Below are positions 1 to 8,490 of a stretch of 64,000 nucleotides of DNA, piece after piece (position 1 is the stretch's first letter; each line of letters opens with the position of its first letter). Source of the stretch: Aestuariivita sp049276915 (GTDB lineage Bacteria; Pseudomonadota; Alphaproteobacteria; Rhodobacterales; Rhodobacteraceae). Below the pieces are notes generated by a model, which did not search any database, had not been told where the DNA came from, and worked only from the letters and a program-made list of their open reading frames with translations. Where the stretch lies: the NCBI RefSeq assembly GCF_049276915.1, contig NZ_JBASXK010000098.1, positions 36,150 to 100,149 on the forward strand. The letters run 5' to 3'. The position numbers and the translations under genes are program-made.

Positions 1-1
1 T

Positions 2-484
2 CACCAGCCCTGGCATTTCGTGGCCATCAGCGACGCCGACATGAAAGCCCGGATTCGCGCGGAAGCCGAAGAAGAAGAACGCCGGTTTTACGAAGGTGGT
101 GGAGGTGATGAATGGATCAAGGCTCTGGAGCCGATCGGAACCACCGCCGACAAGCCACATCTGACCATCGCGCCATGGCTGATTGTCGTCTTTGCCCAGC
201 GCTGGGGTGAATTCGCGGACGGCACACGGTACAAGAACTATTATGTGCCAGAAAGCGTCAACATCGCGACGGGCTTTCTGTTGGCCGCGCTGCATCATGC
301 GGGTCTGTGCACGCTCACCCATACGCCGAACCCGATGAAGTTCCTTGCCCCAGCTCTGGGACGTCCAGCATCAGAGAAACCAACCATGATCATTGCCGTG
401 GGCCATCCCGCACCCGAAGCGACCGTTCCGGCCGTGGCAAAGCTGAAAAAACCGCTGGAGCAGATTTCCACGTTTGTTGAATGA
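2..484 (+). CDS. Nitroreductase family protein, C-terminal part (cut by window edge)
   Basis: The frame is already open at base 2 (HQPWHF precedes the first possible GTG at 20), so the true start lies outside the window. What remains is about 160 residues of an FMN-dependent nitroreductase fold: the alanine/leucine-rich helix around 'NIATGFLLAALHHAGL' and the late strand 'MIIAVGHP' are typical of the family, which reduces nitro compounds, quinones or flavins with NAD(P)H. Substrate cannot be deduced. A gap of about 95 bases separates it from the next gene on the same strand. Confidence 0.8.
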   Translation, partial: HQPWHFVAISDADMKARIRAEAEEEERRFYEGGGGDEWIKALEPIGTTADKPHLTIAPWLIVVFAQRWGEFADGTRYKNYYVPESVNIATGFLLAALHHAGLCTLTHTPNPMKFLAPALGRPASEKPTMIIAVGHPAPEATVPAVAKLKKPLEQISTFVE

Positions 485-579
485 CATAACGTCAGACGCC
501 CCTTGCGTTGACCCCCTGCTGCGCCGCCCTATACCCTTGCTAGCAGTGTGCAAAGAATTCAAAGGCGACAGCAAAAGCA

Positions 580-1359
580 ATGGCGGCCTCAAAACCAGTT
601 CTGATCCTTGGCAGTTCTCCCAATGTAATGGCATGCAAGGATTGGCCGAAATCCCGCTTTTCAGCGATTGTCGCCATCAATAATGCCTGGCAGGTGCGCG
701 ATGACTGGGATTACCATATCGCACCGGATGATTTCCCTCAGGACCGCCATCCGGCAGATCTGAAACCAACCCAGCAGCGGATCGGCTCGGAAGATTATGT
801 TCCGGCGAACAATCTGTACGGCGGGATCATCTATGCCGGCGGGACCATGGCGTTTTCTGCCGGGTATTGGGCATTGGCGACACTGAAGCCGTCCATGATG
901 GTCTTTGCCGGCTGCGACATGGTCTATCCGAAACTGGGCAAGACGCATTTCTACGGGGCTGGAACTGCCGACCCGCTGCGCCAGGACATCACCCTGCGCA
1001 ACCTCGAAGCGAAATCCGTGCGCCTGATGATGCATGCGGCGCAGCAGGGCTGCACATGCGTGCGTGCGTTGTCCAAGGAAAGCCGGTTGCTGTTTCCTTC
1101 TGTCACCCTGGATGACCTCACAGATTCCTCACACGGGCCCATCATGCGGGATGCGTCAGAGTTTCAGCGCGCAAAGGATCTGGAACAGGATCTGGGCTAT
1201 ATGGTCGAGTCCGGGCGCTATTGGGAAAGCACGCCGTCCTTTGACGTGAGCCAGATCGACAGCATCGACGACACATGGCTCAACCTGTGCACAAATGTGG
1301 GCGATCAACCTTTGCGTTTGCAGGTCAACGCCCGGATGCGGGATCAGATCGTCAACTGA
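580..1359 (+). CDS. Conserved hypothetical protein, possible DUF115 / sialyltransferase-like Rossmann fold
   Basis: A 259-residue soluble protein with no signal peptide or membrane segment. It opens with a beta-strand/glycine turn, 'PVLILGSSPNV', followed by 'AIVAINNAW', a layout seen in DUF115-type and GT29-like proteins where the first loop binds a nucleotide or nucleotide-sugar. A later 'MMVFAGCDMVY' strand and 'HFYGAGTADPL' loop may form the rest of a pocket. I do not recognise it as a named enzyme. The Shine-Dalgarno is weak (purines at -8 to -14). It is convergent with the DUF2306 gene. Confidence 0.6.
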   Translation: MAASKPVLILGSSPNVMACKDWPKSRFSAIVAINNAWQVRDDWDYHIAPDDFPQDRHPADLKPTQQRIGSEDYVPANNLYGGIIYAGGTMAFSAGYWALATLKPSMMVFAGCDMVYPKLGKTHFYGAGTADPLRQDITLRNLEAKSVRLMMHAAQQGCTCVRALSKESRLLFPSVTLDDLTDSSHGPIMRDASEFQRAKDLEQDLGYMVESGRYWESTPSFDVSQIDSIDDTWLNLCTNVGDQPLRLQVNARMRDQIVN

Positions 1360-1404
1360 CTTGCTCGCGACGCACAAAGCCCTTGCATCGCGATTTGCGC
1401 CGCT

Positions 1405-1441
1405 GCCAAGGCTTGACGCAGCTTTCTCGACAAACCTTGGC
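1405..1441. terminator. Inverted repeat between convergent genes (weak terminator candidate)
   Basis: GCCAAGG (1405-1411) pairs perfectly with CCTTGGC (1435-1441) across a 23-base loop between two convergent genes. Neither side has a clear T-run, so a rho-independent terminator is only a possibility. Confidence 0.25.
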
Positions 1442-1465
1442 AAAAGAGGAGCCTGCGAAGGCGGC

Positions 1466-1972
1466 TCAGACCCGGCGAAGCAGAGCACCTCTTCGCGACC
1501 GTCGGCTGCGCAGCCAGAGCCAGCCCAGTCCCACTCCCCCCACCGCGATCAGAGCAAAGCCCCAAAGCGAGGGTTCCCCGAACACAACACGATTGAGCGT
1601 GCGGCCCGGCAACAGGGTCAGCAGCCCGGTGATGCCCATCGCTCCATACCATATGGATTGCATCGTGGCCTGATGGCTGCGGATATCGCCTTTGCGCGCG
1701 TCACGCATCCCGTCGATGACGCCCCACAATGCGAGGAAACTGAACAGGTGGATGGGACCGAACCGCCCGACAATCGCAAATTCGCTTTCGATGAAAAGCC
1801 CGGTGATCGCCAGACCCGCGATACCGCTCACCCAGATGTATCCGCTGATTTTGTGGATCAGGTCACGCCGCTGTCGGTAGAGGGCAATAGGGCCCAGAAA
1901 GATCGCGATCGCCGCGAATCCCACATGCAGTTGGATTTCAAACGGCGCGGTCATAAGTGGGTCAAAAGTCAT
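1466..1972 (-). CDS. DUF2306-type integral membrane protein
   Basis: A 168-residue protein with four predicted membrane helices (roughly residues 12-31, 43-62, 75-91 and 105-122, plus a C-terminal helix near 135-155) ending in an Arg-rich tail (RSRRSRRGALLRRV). The early helix with 'LHVGFAAIAIFLGPIALYR' and the 'HKISGYIWV' turn resemble DUF2306 membrane proteins, whose function is unknown. It is divergent from the LytTR membrane regulator, sharing a 102-base intergenic region, which suggests that the regulator controls it. Confidence 0.7.
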   Translation of the reverse strand: MTFDPLMTAPFEIQLHVGFAAIAIFLGPIALYRQRRDLIHKISGYIWVSGIAGLAITGLFIESEFAIVGRFGPIHLFSFLALWGVIDGMRDARKGDIRSHQATMQSIWYGAMGITGLLTLLPGRTLNRVVFGEPSLWGFALIAVGGVGLGWLWLRSRRSRRGALLRRV

Positions 1973-2005
1973 CTCGAAACATCCCGGTTTGGTGTTACAT
2001 TTCCA

Positions 2006-2019
2006 ACGTACCGGTATGT
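2006..2019. promoter_or_regulatory. Dyad in the DUF2306 / LytTR divergent region
   Basis: The 14-base sequence ACGTACCGGTATGT contains a perfect TACCGGTA core and one mismatched pair outside it. It lies between the two divergent start codons (1972 and 2075). Its position suits an operator, but no factor can be named. Confidence 0.3.
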
Positions 2020-2074
2020 GTCTCGGGCCTGGCCGAAGAGACGAGCGTTGATGTGTGTTTGACGGAGCTTATTC

Positions 2075-2836
2075 GTGACGAACCTTTCGCTGCAACTTGC
2101 GATGCGTGAATGGCGGGAGCATATGGGCAACCCCATGCGTCTTTGGGTGCTGGTCGGAACGGGCGCGATTCTGGCGATCGTGGCACCCTTCGGCACGGAC
2201 GCGCAGATGACGATGCTGCCACGGTTTGTCTATTGGTTGGCGTTGGTTGGCATGACCTATTCGATCGGGTGCACCACCTATCTGATCTCGAACCAACTGG
2301 CACCGGATCGCATTGTGATGCGCACGGCACTTGCGGCTGTGATGACGGGTGCAGGCGCAATGAGCGTTGTCTATCTGTTGAACGGGATGGCGCTGCAATA
2401 CTGGGCCACCGGGTCCGAACTGACCGCGCAAGTCGTCAATGTCTTTCTGATCGCGGCGATCCTGGCCGGGATGTTCCAGACAGCTTACGGCGGCTGGGGC
2501 GAAACAGCGCCCCCAAGCCCGCCAAAGCTGCTGGATCGGCTGCCCTTCGACAAGCGCGGACCGCTGGTGTCGCTGACGGTCGAGGATCACTATGTCAACA
2601 TCCGCACGACCAAGGGCCAAGAGATGGTTTTGATCCGTCTGGCCGACGCCATCGGCGAGGTGGGCGACACCCCCGGTGCCCGTGTCCACAGATCGCATTG
2701 GGCGGCGTTCAATCAGGTCAGGTCGGCCGCTCGCAAAGGCGATGGTGCGGTGCTGCAAATGGCCCATGGTCCTGACATCCCGGTGAGCCGCGCCAATGTT
2801 GCCAAGCTGAAAGAGGCGGGGCTTTTGCCGGGCTAG
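2075..2836 (+). CDS. Membrane-anchored LytTR-family DNA-binding regulator
   Basis: Starts with GTG, with a CGGAG Shine-Dalgarno at 2063. The 253-residue protein has about four membrane helices in residues 22-140 (such as 'LWVLVGTGAILAIVAPFG'), a proline-rich linker, then a LytTR domain at about residues 160-250 ('SLTVEDHYVNIRTTKG', 'IGEVGDTPGARVHRSHWAA', 'IPVSRANVAKLKEAG'). LytTR domains bind DNA directly, so this is a one-component regulator tethered to the inner membrane rather than a response regulator with a receiver domain. The signal is unknown; the divergent DUF2306 membrane gene is the obvious first target. Confidence 0.85.
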   Translation: MTNLSLQLAMREWREHMGNPMRLWVLVGTGAILAIVAPFGTDAQMTMLPRFVYWLALVGMTYSIGCTTYLISNQLAPDRIVMRTALAAVMTGAGAMSVVYLLNGMALQYWATGSELTAQVVNVFLIAAILAGMFQTAYGGWGETAPPSPPKLLDRLPFDKRGPLVSLTVEDHYVNIRTTKGQEMVLIRLADAIGEVGDTPGARVHRSHWAAFNQVRSAARKGDGAVLQMAHGPDIPVSRANVAKLKEAGLLPG

Positions 2837-2839
2837 GCG

Positions 2840-3601
2840 TCAGGTGAACTGCTCGGAAATCAAACGCTCTTCCAACCCGTGTCCGGGATCAAACAGGATA
2901 TGATGCTCGATCGCCGGTTCCGAACGGATTTCGACCCAATCGACATTTTCCACCGACTGGGAATCGCCTTCCGCCATGACCGGGCGTTTGTCCGCTTCCA
3001 ACACGTCAAACCGCACCTTGGCGCGCTTGGGCAACAGCGCGCCGCGCCAGCGCCGGGGACGAAACGCCGCAACGGCCGTCAGCGCCAGAACATCCGCACC
3101 GATCGGAAGAATGGGTCCATGCGCAGAATAGTTATAGGCCGTTGAACCGGCCGGCGTTGCCACCAGCGCGCCATCGCAAACCAACTCGGCCAGGCGCAGG
3201 CGATCATCTATGGTGATCTTCAGCTTGGCGGCCTGAGGACCGGCGCGCAGCAACGAAACCTCGTTGATCGCCAGGGCCTTGTGAAGCACGCCATTGCGAT
3301 CCATCGCGTGCATGGACAGCGGATTGATCACCTCTTCCTTGGCCGCTTCCAGCCGTTCGATCAGATCACTCTCCCCATAGGCATTCATCAGAAAGCCGAT
3401 GGTGCCACGGTTCATCCCATAAACTGGAGCGGGCAATTCCTGCGTGCCATGAAGCGTCTGCAGCATGAAGCCATCGCCCCCAAGGGCGACGATCACATCT
3501 GCCGCCTCTGGCGGGCTGTTTCCATATCGGCCAATCAACGCGGCGCGTGCGGTTTGCGCCACCGGGGCGTCGCTGGCCAGGAATGCGATTTTCAGCGACA
3601 T
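2840..3601 (-). CDS. nadK: NAD kinase
   Basis: Phosphorylates NAD+ to NADP+ in the cytoplasm. The 253-residue length is normal for the short alphaproteobacterial form. Visible hallmarks are the GGDG motif at residues 41-44, the 'NE' pair at 113-114 and the glycine-rich 'DGALVATPAGSTAYN' segment that binds NAD and ATP. It is convergent with the LytTR gene (3-base gap) and divergent from glyA, with about 170 bases between the start codons. Confidence 0.95.
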   Translation of the reverse strand: MSLKIAFLASDAPVAQTARAALIGRYGNSPPEAADVIVALGGDGFMLQTLHGTQELPAPVYGMNRGTIGFLMNAYGESDLIERLEAAKEEVINPLSMHAMDRNGVLHKALAINEVSLLRAGPQAAKLKITIDDRLRLAELVCDGALVATPAGSTAYNYSAHGPILPIGADVLALTAVAAFRPRRWRGALLPKRAKVRFDVLEADKRPVMAEGDSQSVENVDWVEIRSEPAIEHHILFDPGHGLEERLISEQFT

Positions 3602-3771
3602 AGCAAAGGGTTCCGATCTTGCGCAGGCCTCTGTGACAGAACCACAAGTTTTCCCCCTTGGCTAGCCTTGCCGCCAAACCCAGCTAAATCGTCGTTTTGA
3701 TATCTTTCCCAAAGGACGCCTTTCCTTTAGGAACGCCACAACATTTTGCATCCAGAGGGAGGCTTTGCCCC

Positions 3772-5067
3772 ATGAACGCTGCCCATCGTGACACCGGTTT
3801 CTTCACCCAAACGCTCGCCGAGCGTGATCCCGAGATTTTCGGCTCGATCACAGACGAGCTTGATCGTCAGCGCGACGAGATTGAGCTGATTGCCTCTGAA
3901 AACATCGTCTCGGCTGCCGTGATGGAAGCACAGGGCTCTGTGATGACAAACAAATATGCCGAAGGCTATCCGGGGCGCCGCTATTATGGCGGGTGCCAGT
4001 TTGTGGACGTGGCCGAAACCCTCGCCATTGAACGCGCCTGCAAGCTGTTTGACTGCGGCTTTGCAAATGTTCAGCCCAATTCCGGCTCTCAGGCCAACCA
4101 GGGCGTGTTCACAGCCCTTCTCAAGCCGGGCGACACCATTCTGGGGATGAGCCTGGATGCGGGCGGGCACCTCACCCATGGCGCGGCACCCAACCAGTCG
4201 GGAAAATGGTTCAACGCGATCCAATACGGCGTGCGCAAGCAAGACAACCTGCTGGACTATGACCAGGTTGAAGCGCTGGCAAAGGAGCATCAGCCCAAGT
4301 TGATCATCGCAGGTGGCTCGGCCATCCCGCGCCAGATCGACTTTGCCCGCATGCGTGAAATCGCAGATATGGTCGGTGCATGGCTGCATGTGGACATGGC
4401 GCATTTCGCGGGCCTGGTGGCGGCAGGCGAACACCCTTCGCCCTTCCCGCATGCCCATGTGGCGACCACCACGACGCACAAAACCCTGCGCGGTCCGCGC
4501 GGCGGCATGATCCTGACCAATGACGAGGCGCTGGCCAAGAAGTTCAACTCGGCCATCTTCCCCGGCATCCAGGGCGGGCCGCTCATGCATGTGATCGCCG
4601 CCAAGGCCGTCGCATTCGGTGAAGCCCTGCGCCCCGAGTTCAAGACCTACCAGCAAACCGTCATCAAGAACGCACAAGCCCTGAGCGACCAGCTGATCAA
4701 GGGCGGGCTGGACACCATCACGCACGGCACAGACACCCATGTCGTGCTGGTGGATCTGCGCCCCAAAGGCGTCAAGGGCAACGCCACCGAACAGGCGCTG
4801 GGTCGCGCGCATATCACCTGCAACAAGAACGGCGTTCCGTTCGATCCGGAAAAGCCCACCGTGACAAGCGGCATCCGGCTTGGCTCACCTGCGGGCACCA
4901 CGCGCGGATTTGGCGAACCCGAATTCCGTCAGATCGCCGACTGGATCATCGAGATTGTCGATGGGCTGGCCGCCAATGGCGAAGAGGGCAACGGGGCAGT
5001 GGAAGCCAAGGTCAAAGCTGAAGTGGCTGAAATGTGCGCCCGCTTCCCGATCTATCCGAACCTGTGA
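3772..5067 (+). CDS. glyA: Serine hydroxymethyltransferase
   Basis: PLP enzyme interconverting serine and glycine while charging tetrahydrofolate with a one-carbon unit. I chose the ATG at 3772 over an in-frame ATG at 3697 because 3772 has a strong GAGGGAGG Shine-Dalgarno about 9 bases upstream and gives the normal 431 residues. The PLP-binding lysine is K237 in 'TTTTHKTLRGPRGG'; 'ENIVSAAVMEAQGS' and 'YPGRRYYGGC' match the substrate-binding N-terminus. It lies just upstream of a DUF817 gene, with a stem-loop between them. Confidence 0.97.
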   Translation: MNAAHRDTGFFTQTLAERDPEIFGSITDELDRQRDEIELIASENIVSAAVMEAQGSVMTNKYAEGYPGRRYYGGCQFVDVAETLAIERACKLFDCGFANVQPNSGSQANQGVFTALLKPGDTILGMSLDAGGHLTHGAAPNQSGKWFNAIQYGVRKQDNLLDYDQVEALAKEHQPKLIIAGGSAIPRQIDFARMREIADMVGAWLHVDMAHFAGLVAAGEHPSPFPHAHVATTTTHKTLRGPRGGMILTNDEALAKKFNSAIFPGIQGGPLMHVIAAKAVAFGEALRPEFKTYQQTVIKNAQALSDQLIKGGLDTITHGTDTHVVLVDLRPKGVKGNATEQALGRAHITCNKNGVPFDPEKPTVTSGIRLGSPAGTTRGFGEPEFRQIADWIIEIVDGLAANGEEGNGAVEAKVKAEVAEMCARFPIYPNL

Positions 5068-5071
5068 GCCG

Positions 5072-5107
5072 GTCGGCAGAGAACGCGTTGACACTCTGCC
5101 CGCCGAC
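5072..5107 (+). other. Stem-loop between glyA and the DUF817 gene
   Basis: GTCGGC-AGAG (5072-5081) can pair with CTCT-(bulge)-GCCGAC (5094-5107). The 3' arm ends two bases before the ATG at 5110, where a Shine-Dalgarno would be expected. There is no T-run, so it looks more like a translation-control or processing structure than a terminator. Confidence 0.35.
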
Positions 5108-5109
5108 TG

Positions 5110-6012
5110 ATGTCTGAACTGGACCGATCCGCAACACGACGCATCGAGCGTGGCCTGGGCGACTGGATGCGCGCCCGGCTGCCGTTCGTTCTGGCCGAAT
5201 TCGTCATGTTTGTGCTCAAACAGGGCTGGGCCTGCCTGTTCGGTATCCTGATGCTGCTTGGGTTGATGGCATCGAAAGCGATCTGGCAGGAGGGCTGGAC
5301 GCTGGCGCGCTATGACGCGCTTTTTATCTATGCGCTTGGCATACAGGCCGCTTTCCTGGTGCTGAAACTGGAAACCTGGCGCGAGGCCCGGGTGATCTTG
5401 CTGTTTCACCTTACCGGCACGGCTATGGAGATCTTCAAGGTCAATGCGGGCAGCTGGGCCTATCCCGAAGAGGCGGTGATGAAGCTGTGGGGCGTGCCGC
5501 TGTTTTCGGGTTTCATGTATGCCAGCGTCGGCAGCTACATGGCCCGGGTGATCCGCGTGTTCGAGATGCGCTTTGCGCCCTATCCGCCGTTCTGGATGAC
5601 GATTGGGCTGGCGGTGGCGATATATGTGAATTTCTTTGCCCATCACTATTTGCCGGACATCCGACTTGCGCTGTTTGCAGCCACGGTGATTCTGTTCTGG
5701 CACACCCGCATCTGGTTCGAGGTGGGTGGGAACGACTATTGGATGCCCCTGCCCGTCGCAGCCCTGTTTTCAAGCTTCTTCCTGTGGTTGGCCGAGAATG
5801 TGGGCACCGGAACAGGCACCTGGATTTACTCGGGACAAGGGGAACTGGATCTGGTGAGCTTTGCGAAAATGGGGTCCTGGTATCTGCTGCTTTATGTCAG
5901 TTTCGCCACCGTGACATTGGTTTACCGCGATGTTCTCTTTGAGCGACCGCTTACAGATAGCCGCGCCAGATCAGAACGGCGATCAACAGGATCGCAAGGC
6001 CAATCAGGTTGA
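5110..6012 (+). CDS. DUF817 family integral membrane protein
   Basis: A 300-residue protein with about seven to eight hydrophobic helices from residue 20 to 270 (for example 'FGILMLLGLMASKAIW', 'YALGIQAAFLVLKLE', 'MTIGLAVAIYVNFF', 'AATVILFWHTRIWFEVGG') and a charged C-terminal tail. This matches DUF817, described only as a predicted membrane protein in proteobacteria. Conserved aromatic/His segments such as 'NFFAHHYLPD' suggest a ligand site, but no function is known. The start has no clear Shine-Dalgarno. Its last 62 bases overlap the convergent gene at 5951. Confidence 0.75.
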   Translation: MSELDRSATRRIERGLGDWMRARLPFVLAEFVMFVLKQGWACLFGILMLLGLMASKAIWQEGWTLARYDALFIYALGIQAAFLVLKLETWREARVILLFHLTGTAMEIFKVNAGSWAYPEEAVMKLWGVPLFSGFMYASVGSYMARVIRVFEMRFAPYPPFWMTIGLAVAIYVNFFAHHYLPDIRLALFAATVILFWHTRIWFEVGGNDYWMPLPVAALFSSFFLWLAENVGTGTGTWIYSGQGELDLVSFAKMGSWYLLLYVSFATVTLVYRDVLFERPLTDSRARSERRSTGSQGQSG

Positions 6013-6325
6013 TCGACAGGCTTCCCAGCAGGGACAGAATGCGGCCCTTGCGTTCATCCGCCAGATCAATCGTCTTGAGATGGGCCCTGACAAGATCGGC
6101 GGACTTGTCCAGCGACGGGAAATCCAGCGTCCGCGCCAGCTTGGGATGATCGGCAAAGCGCTCGGCTTCGGCCAGCGCCTGGGCGTTCTTGTAGACGTGT
6201 CTGGGCAAACGCGAGCGGCTGCGCGCTACCAGCGCCGCAAAGGGAGCCGGGCGCAACTTGAGCTTGGCCTGCAAAGCTGCGCCGATCTCATCAAGCTGTT
6301 TGCGATATCGCGCCGTGTGATCCAT
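5951..6325 (-). CDS. Hypothetical tail-anchored membrane protein
   Basis: A 124-residue protein. The ATG at 6325 is preferred because CGGAGAGG lies 4-11 bases upstream; the longer frame to 6466 would run into the neighbouring esterase. The first 85 residues are hydrophilic and helical (MDHTARYRKQLDEIG), and one membrane helix lies near the C-terminus ('SINLIGLAILLIAVLIW') followed by RGYL. It overlaps the end of the DUF817 gene tail-to-tail by 62 bases. I do not recognise the family. Confidence 0.6.
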   Translation of the reverse strand: MDHTARYRKQLDEIGAALQAKLKLRPAPFAALVARSRSRLPRHVYKNAQALAEAERFADHPKLARTLDFPSLDKSADLVRAHLKTIDLADERKGRILSLLGSLSINLIGLAILLIAVLIWRGYL

Positions 6326-6413
6326 CTGCCTCTCCGATGCAAAGAACCTAACCCGCTCTGAACCCGGACTCAATGGCTCTGGTCGCGCGACCTCCAGACA
6401 GGTATCAGGGGGC

Positions 6414-7175
6414 ATGCTGAACACGATCCTGCACGGCGCGCCCAGTGCCAGACCACCCCTGATCATCGCCCATGGGCTCTATGGCTCGGCGCGCAACTGG
6501 GGTGTGATTGCCAAAAGGCTGTCGGATGAGCGACAGGTCGTGGCCGTGGATATGCGCAACCACGGTCTCAGCCCGCGCATGGCCAGCCATACATATGTGG
6601 ACATGGCCGATGATCTGGCCGAGGTGATAGACGCCTTTGGCGGTCAGGCCGATGTGGTCGGTCATTCCATGGGCGGCAAGGCGTCGATGATGCTGGCCCT
6701 GCGCCATGGGGCCAAACTCGGACGGCTTGTGGTGGCCGATATCGCGCCGGTTCAATACGCGCACAGTCAGATCCATTACATCGAGGCCATGCGCGCCGTG
6801 GACCTGAGCCGGGTGACCCGCCGCTCGGATGCCGAAGCGCAACTGGCAGATCTGGGCGTCGAGAGATCCTTGCAAAGCTTCTTCACGCAATCCCTTGATG
6901 TTGCGGAAAAATGCTGGCGGCTCAATCTGGATGCGCTGGCCGAGAACATGGCAGAGATCATGTCTTTTCCCCGGACATCAGCGGAATGGAGCGGGCCGGT
7001 TCTGTTTCTCTCCGGTGCGCAGTCAGACTATGTCCAGGCTCAACATCGCCCTACGATCAAGGCGCATTTCCCTCAGGCCCGATTTGCAAAGCTGCCCGGC
7101 GCGGGCCATTGGCTGCATGCCGATGACCCGCGTGGGTTTGAAGCCGCTGTCCGCGTCTTTCTGAATGCCGGCTAA
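6414..7175 (+). CDS. Alpha/beta-fold hydrolase, YbfF-type esterase
   Basis: A 253-residue alpha/beta hydrolase. The oxyanion-hole segment 'IIAHGLYGSARNWG' is near residue 17, the nucleophile elbow is 'VVGHSMGGKA' (Ser near 86), an acid is likely in 'LFLSGAQSDYV', and the catalytic His is in 'GAGHWLHADDP' near the end. The 'LHG/AHGLxGSxxNW' opening and overall length match the YbfF short-chain acyl esterase group. GGGGG precedes the start. It is an independent gene, divergent from the tail-anchored protein and convergent with the rhodanese. Confidence 0.85.
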   Translation: MLNTILHGAPSARPPLIIAHGLYGSARNWGVIAKRLSDERQVVAVDMRNHGLSPRMASHTYVDMADDLAEVIDAFGGQADVVGHSMGGKASMMLALRHGAKLGRLVVADIAPVQYAHSQIHYIEAMRAVDLSRVTRRSDAEAQLADLGVERSLQSFFTQSLDVAEKCWRLNLDALAENMAEIMSFPRTSAEWSGPVLFLSGAQSDYVQAQHRPTIKAHFPQARFAKLPGAGHWLHADDPRGFEAAVRVFLNAG

Positions 7176-7188
7176 GCGCTGAACAGCG

Positions 7189-7560
7189 TCACGAAACCTC
7201 ACCGCCGCCGTCAGCCCAATCCTTCAGACCACCGAGGTTATAGACCTCCTTGTAGCCCAGTTCTTTCAACGCCTGACCTGCCAGGGCAGCGCGTCCGCCG
7301 GCGGCACAGAACAGGATGATCGCCCTGTCGGTTCTGAATTCCGGATCTGCATTGGGCGAGTCGGGCTCCGCGCGAAACTCCAGCGTGCCGCGTGACACAT
7401 TATGCGCACCCTTTGCCTTGCCTGACGCAGCAAGTTCAGGGGCATCGCGTACATCCAGCAAAAGCGCGCCGTCCTTGATCTTGATCTGTGCCTCTTCTGC
7501 GCTGATCCTTGGAACCACTGAATGGGCGGCCTCCAGCATCGCTTTCAATGTTTGGGCCAT
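7189..7560 (-). CDS. Single-domain rhodanese-like protein
   Basis: A 123-residue rhodanese domain with no signal peptide. The domain start 'LLLDVRDAPELAASG' and the active-site loop 'LFCAAGGRAALAG', with its cysteine, fit a cytoplasmic sulfurtransferase of the GlpE/PspE type. The C-terminal 'YNLGGLKDWADGGG' is the usual closing motif. Its sulfur acceptor is unknown. Confidence 0.88.
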   Translation of the reverse strand: MAQTLKAMLEAAHSVVPRISAEEAQIKIKDGALLLDVRDAPELAASGKAKGAHNVSRGTLEFRAEPDSPNADPEFRTDRAIILFCAAGGRAALAGQALKELGYKEVYNLGGLKDWADGGGEVS

Positions 7561-7681
7561 GTCATCTCTCCTTTGAAGTTGATGGCCAAACTATGCCGGG
7601 AACGAAACCGAGCCAAGAGCGTCTGTTGCACGAATCTTGGAAGGTTTCTAAGCTGTGATGGACATAATGGAGATCCCAAAG

Positions 7682-8248
7682 ATGAAACTTTCCAGAATCG
7701 CCAGTTTTGCTGTTGCCGTGTTGATTGCGGGCGCTGCATCCGCGGCACCTCTCAAGCTGTCTCCTGCGAACCCGCAACCGGGCTCCTTGAAGCCGGGACT
7801 GGCGGTGAAATACGCATTTCCCGACGAGGTTCGCACGCTGTCACAGGCGGATCAGGCGCTGAAATCCGCCAAGCCGGGACGGCCGCTGGCCGGGCTGGAC
7901 TATTGGGATACCGAAGAAGGCGGAGAGACACTGACTTCCGGTCAGGCCCTGCGCGTTGTCGCCGGCATCTCGGGCTATGTCCGCTTTGATGCGCCGGGCG
8001 TGTATGTCATTGATTTCCTGTCAAATGATGGTCTGCGCGCCTCGATCGGGGGCAAGAAGGTCGCCGTGATAGACGAACGCACACCTTGTGAGCCCGGTGA
8101 TGCGGTCGAGGTCGAAGTACCGGTGGCGGGTTGGTATCCGCTGGAAGCGGTGTACTTCCAGCGCCTTGGAACCGCCTGTCTGCATATGCGCGCAGCACCT
8201 AAGGGATCCGCGCCCGACTGGATGCCAAACGCCGCCTTTGGCCACTAG
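7682..8248 (+). CDS. Exported hypothetical protein with PA14-like fold
   Basis: The ATG at 7682 (MKLSRIASFAVAVL) gives a clean signal peptide cleaved after 'GAASA', with GGAG 9 bases upstream; two earlier ATGs at 7655 and 7667 would mask it. The mature protein of about 165 residues has 'GVYVIDFLSNDGLRASIGGKKV' and 'VPVAGWYPLEAVYFQ', the pattern of a small PA14-type beta-sandwich. This suggests a periplasmic carbohydrate- or ligand-binding protein. Two cysteines (TPCEPG and TACLHM) could form a disulfide. No enzymatic motif is visible. Confidence 0.6.
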   Translation: MKLSRIASFAVAVLIAGAASAAPLKLSPANPQPGSLKPGLAVKYAFPDEVRTLSQADQALKSAKPGRPLAGLDYWDTEEGGETLTSGQALRVVAGISGYVRFDAPGVYVIDFLSNDGLRASIGGKKVAVIDERTPCEPGDAVEVEVPVAGWYPLEAVYFQRLGTACLHMRAAPKGSAPDWMPNAAFGH

Positions 8249-8424
8249 GCGCGCAAGCGCAAGGCGATCAGGTAAGATACTGGAAAGGCTGCGATAAACC
8301 CAATCGCAGCCGCTGCGAAAAGCACTGCGGCGCTGTCGTATCCAAGGACCAGCGCAACGATCAGGGCACTACCCGAGAGAGTGGTGCCAATGAAGAGATG
8401 TAACGTCAGAAAAATTGTCGCCAT
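8245..8424 (-). CDS. Small two-helix membrane protein
   Basis: A 59-residue protein starting MATIFLTLHLFIGTTLSG, with two hydrophobic helices (about residues 4-27 and 32-54). The in-frame ATG at 8445 is an alternative. Similar small proteins are common in Rhodobacteraceae and some carry the misleading name 'CTP synthetase'; nothing here resembles that enzyme. Its stop codon overlaps that of the convergent exported protein. Confidence 0.5.
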   Translation of the reverse strand: MATIFLTLHLFIGTTLSGSALIVALVLGYDSAAVLFAAAAIGFIAAFPVSYLIALRLRA

Positions 8425-8490
8425 CGGGCCCTCCGGGATTGCCATTGGGCACGGGATATCGCGGAATGAGGGCGGCTGACTGGACGGAGA

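Noticed and set aside
3601..3772. Riboswitch upstream of glyA
   Set aside because: The 170-base leader contains only short AT/GC palindromes and no recognisable glycine or SAM-type motif core.
3727..4812. A 361-codon minus-strand frame antisense to glyA
   Set aside because: Shadow of a well-supported gene; no Shine-Dalgarno or family signature.
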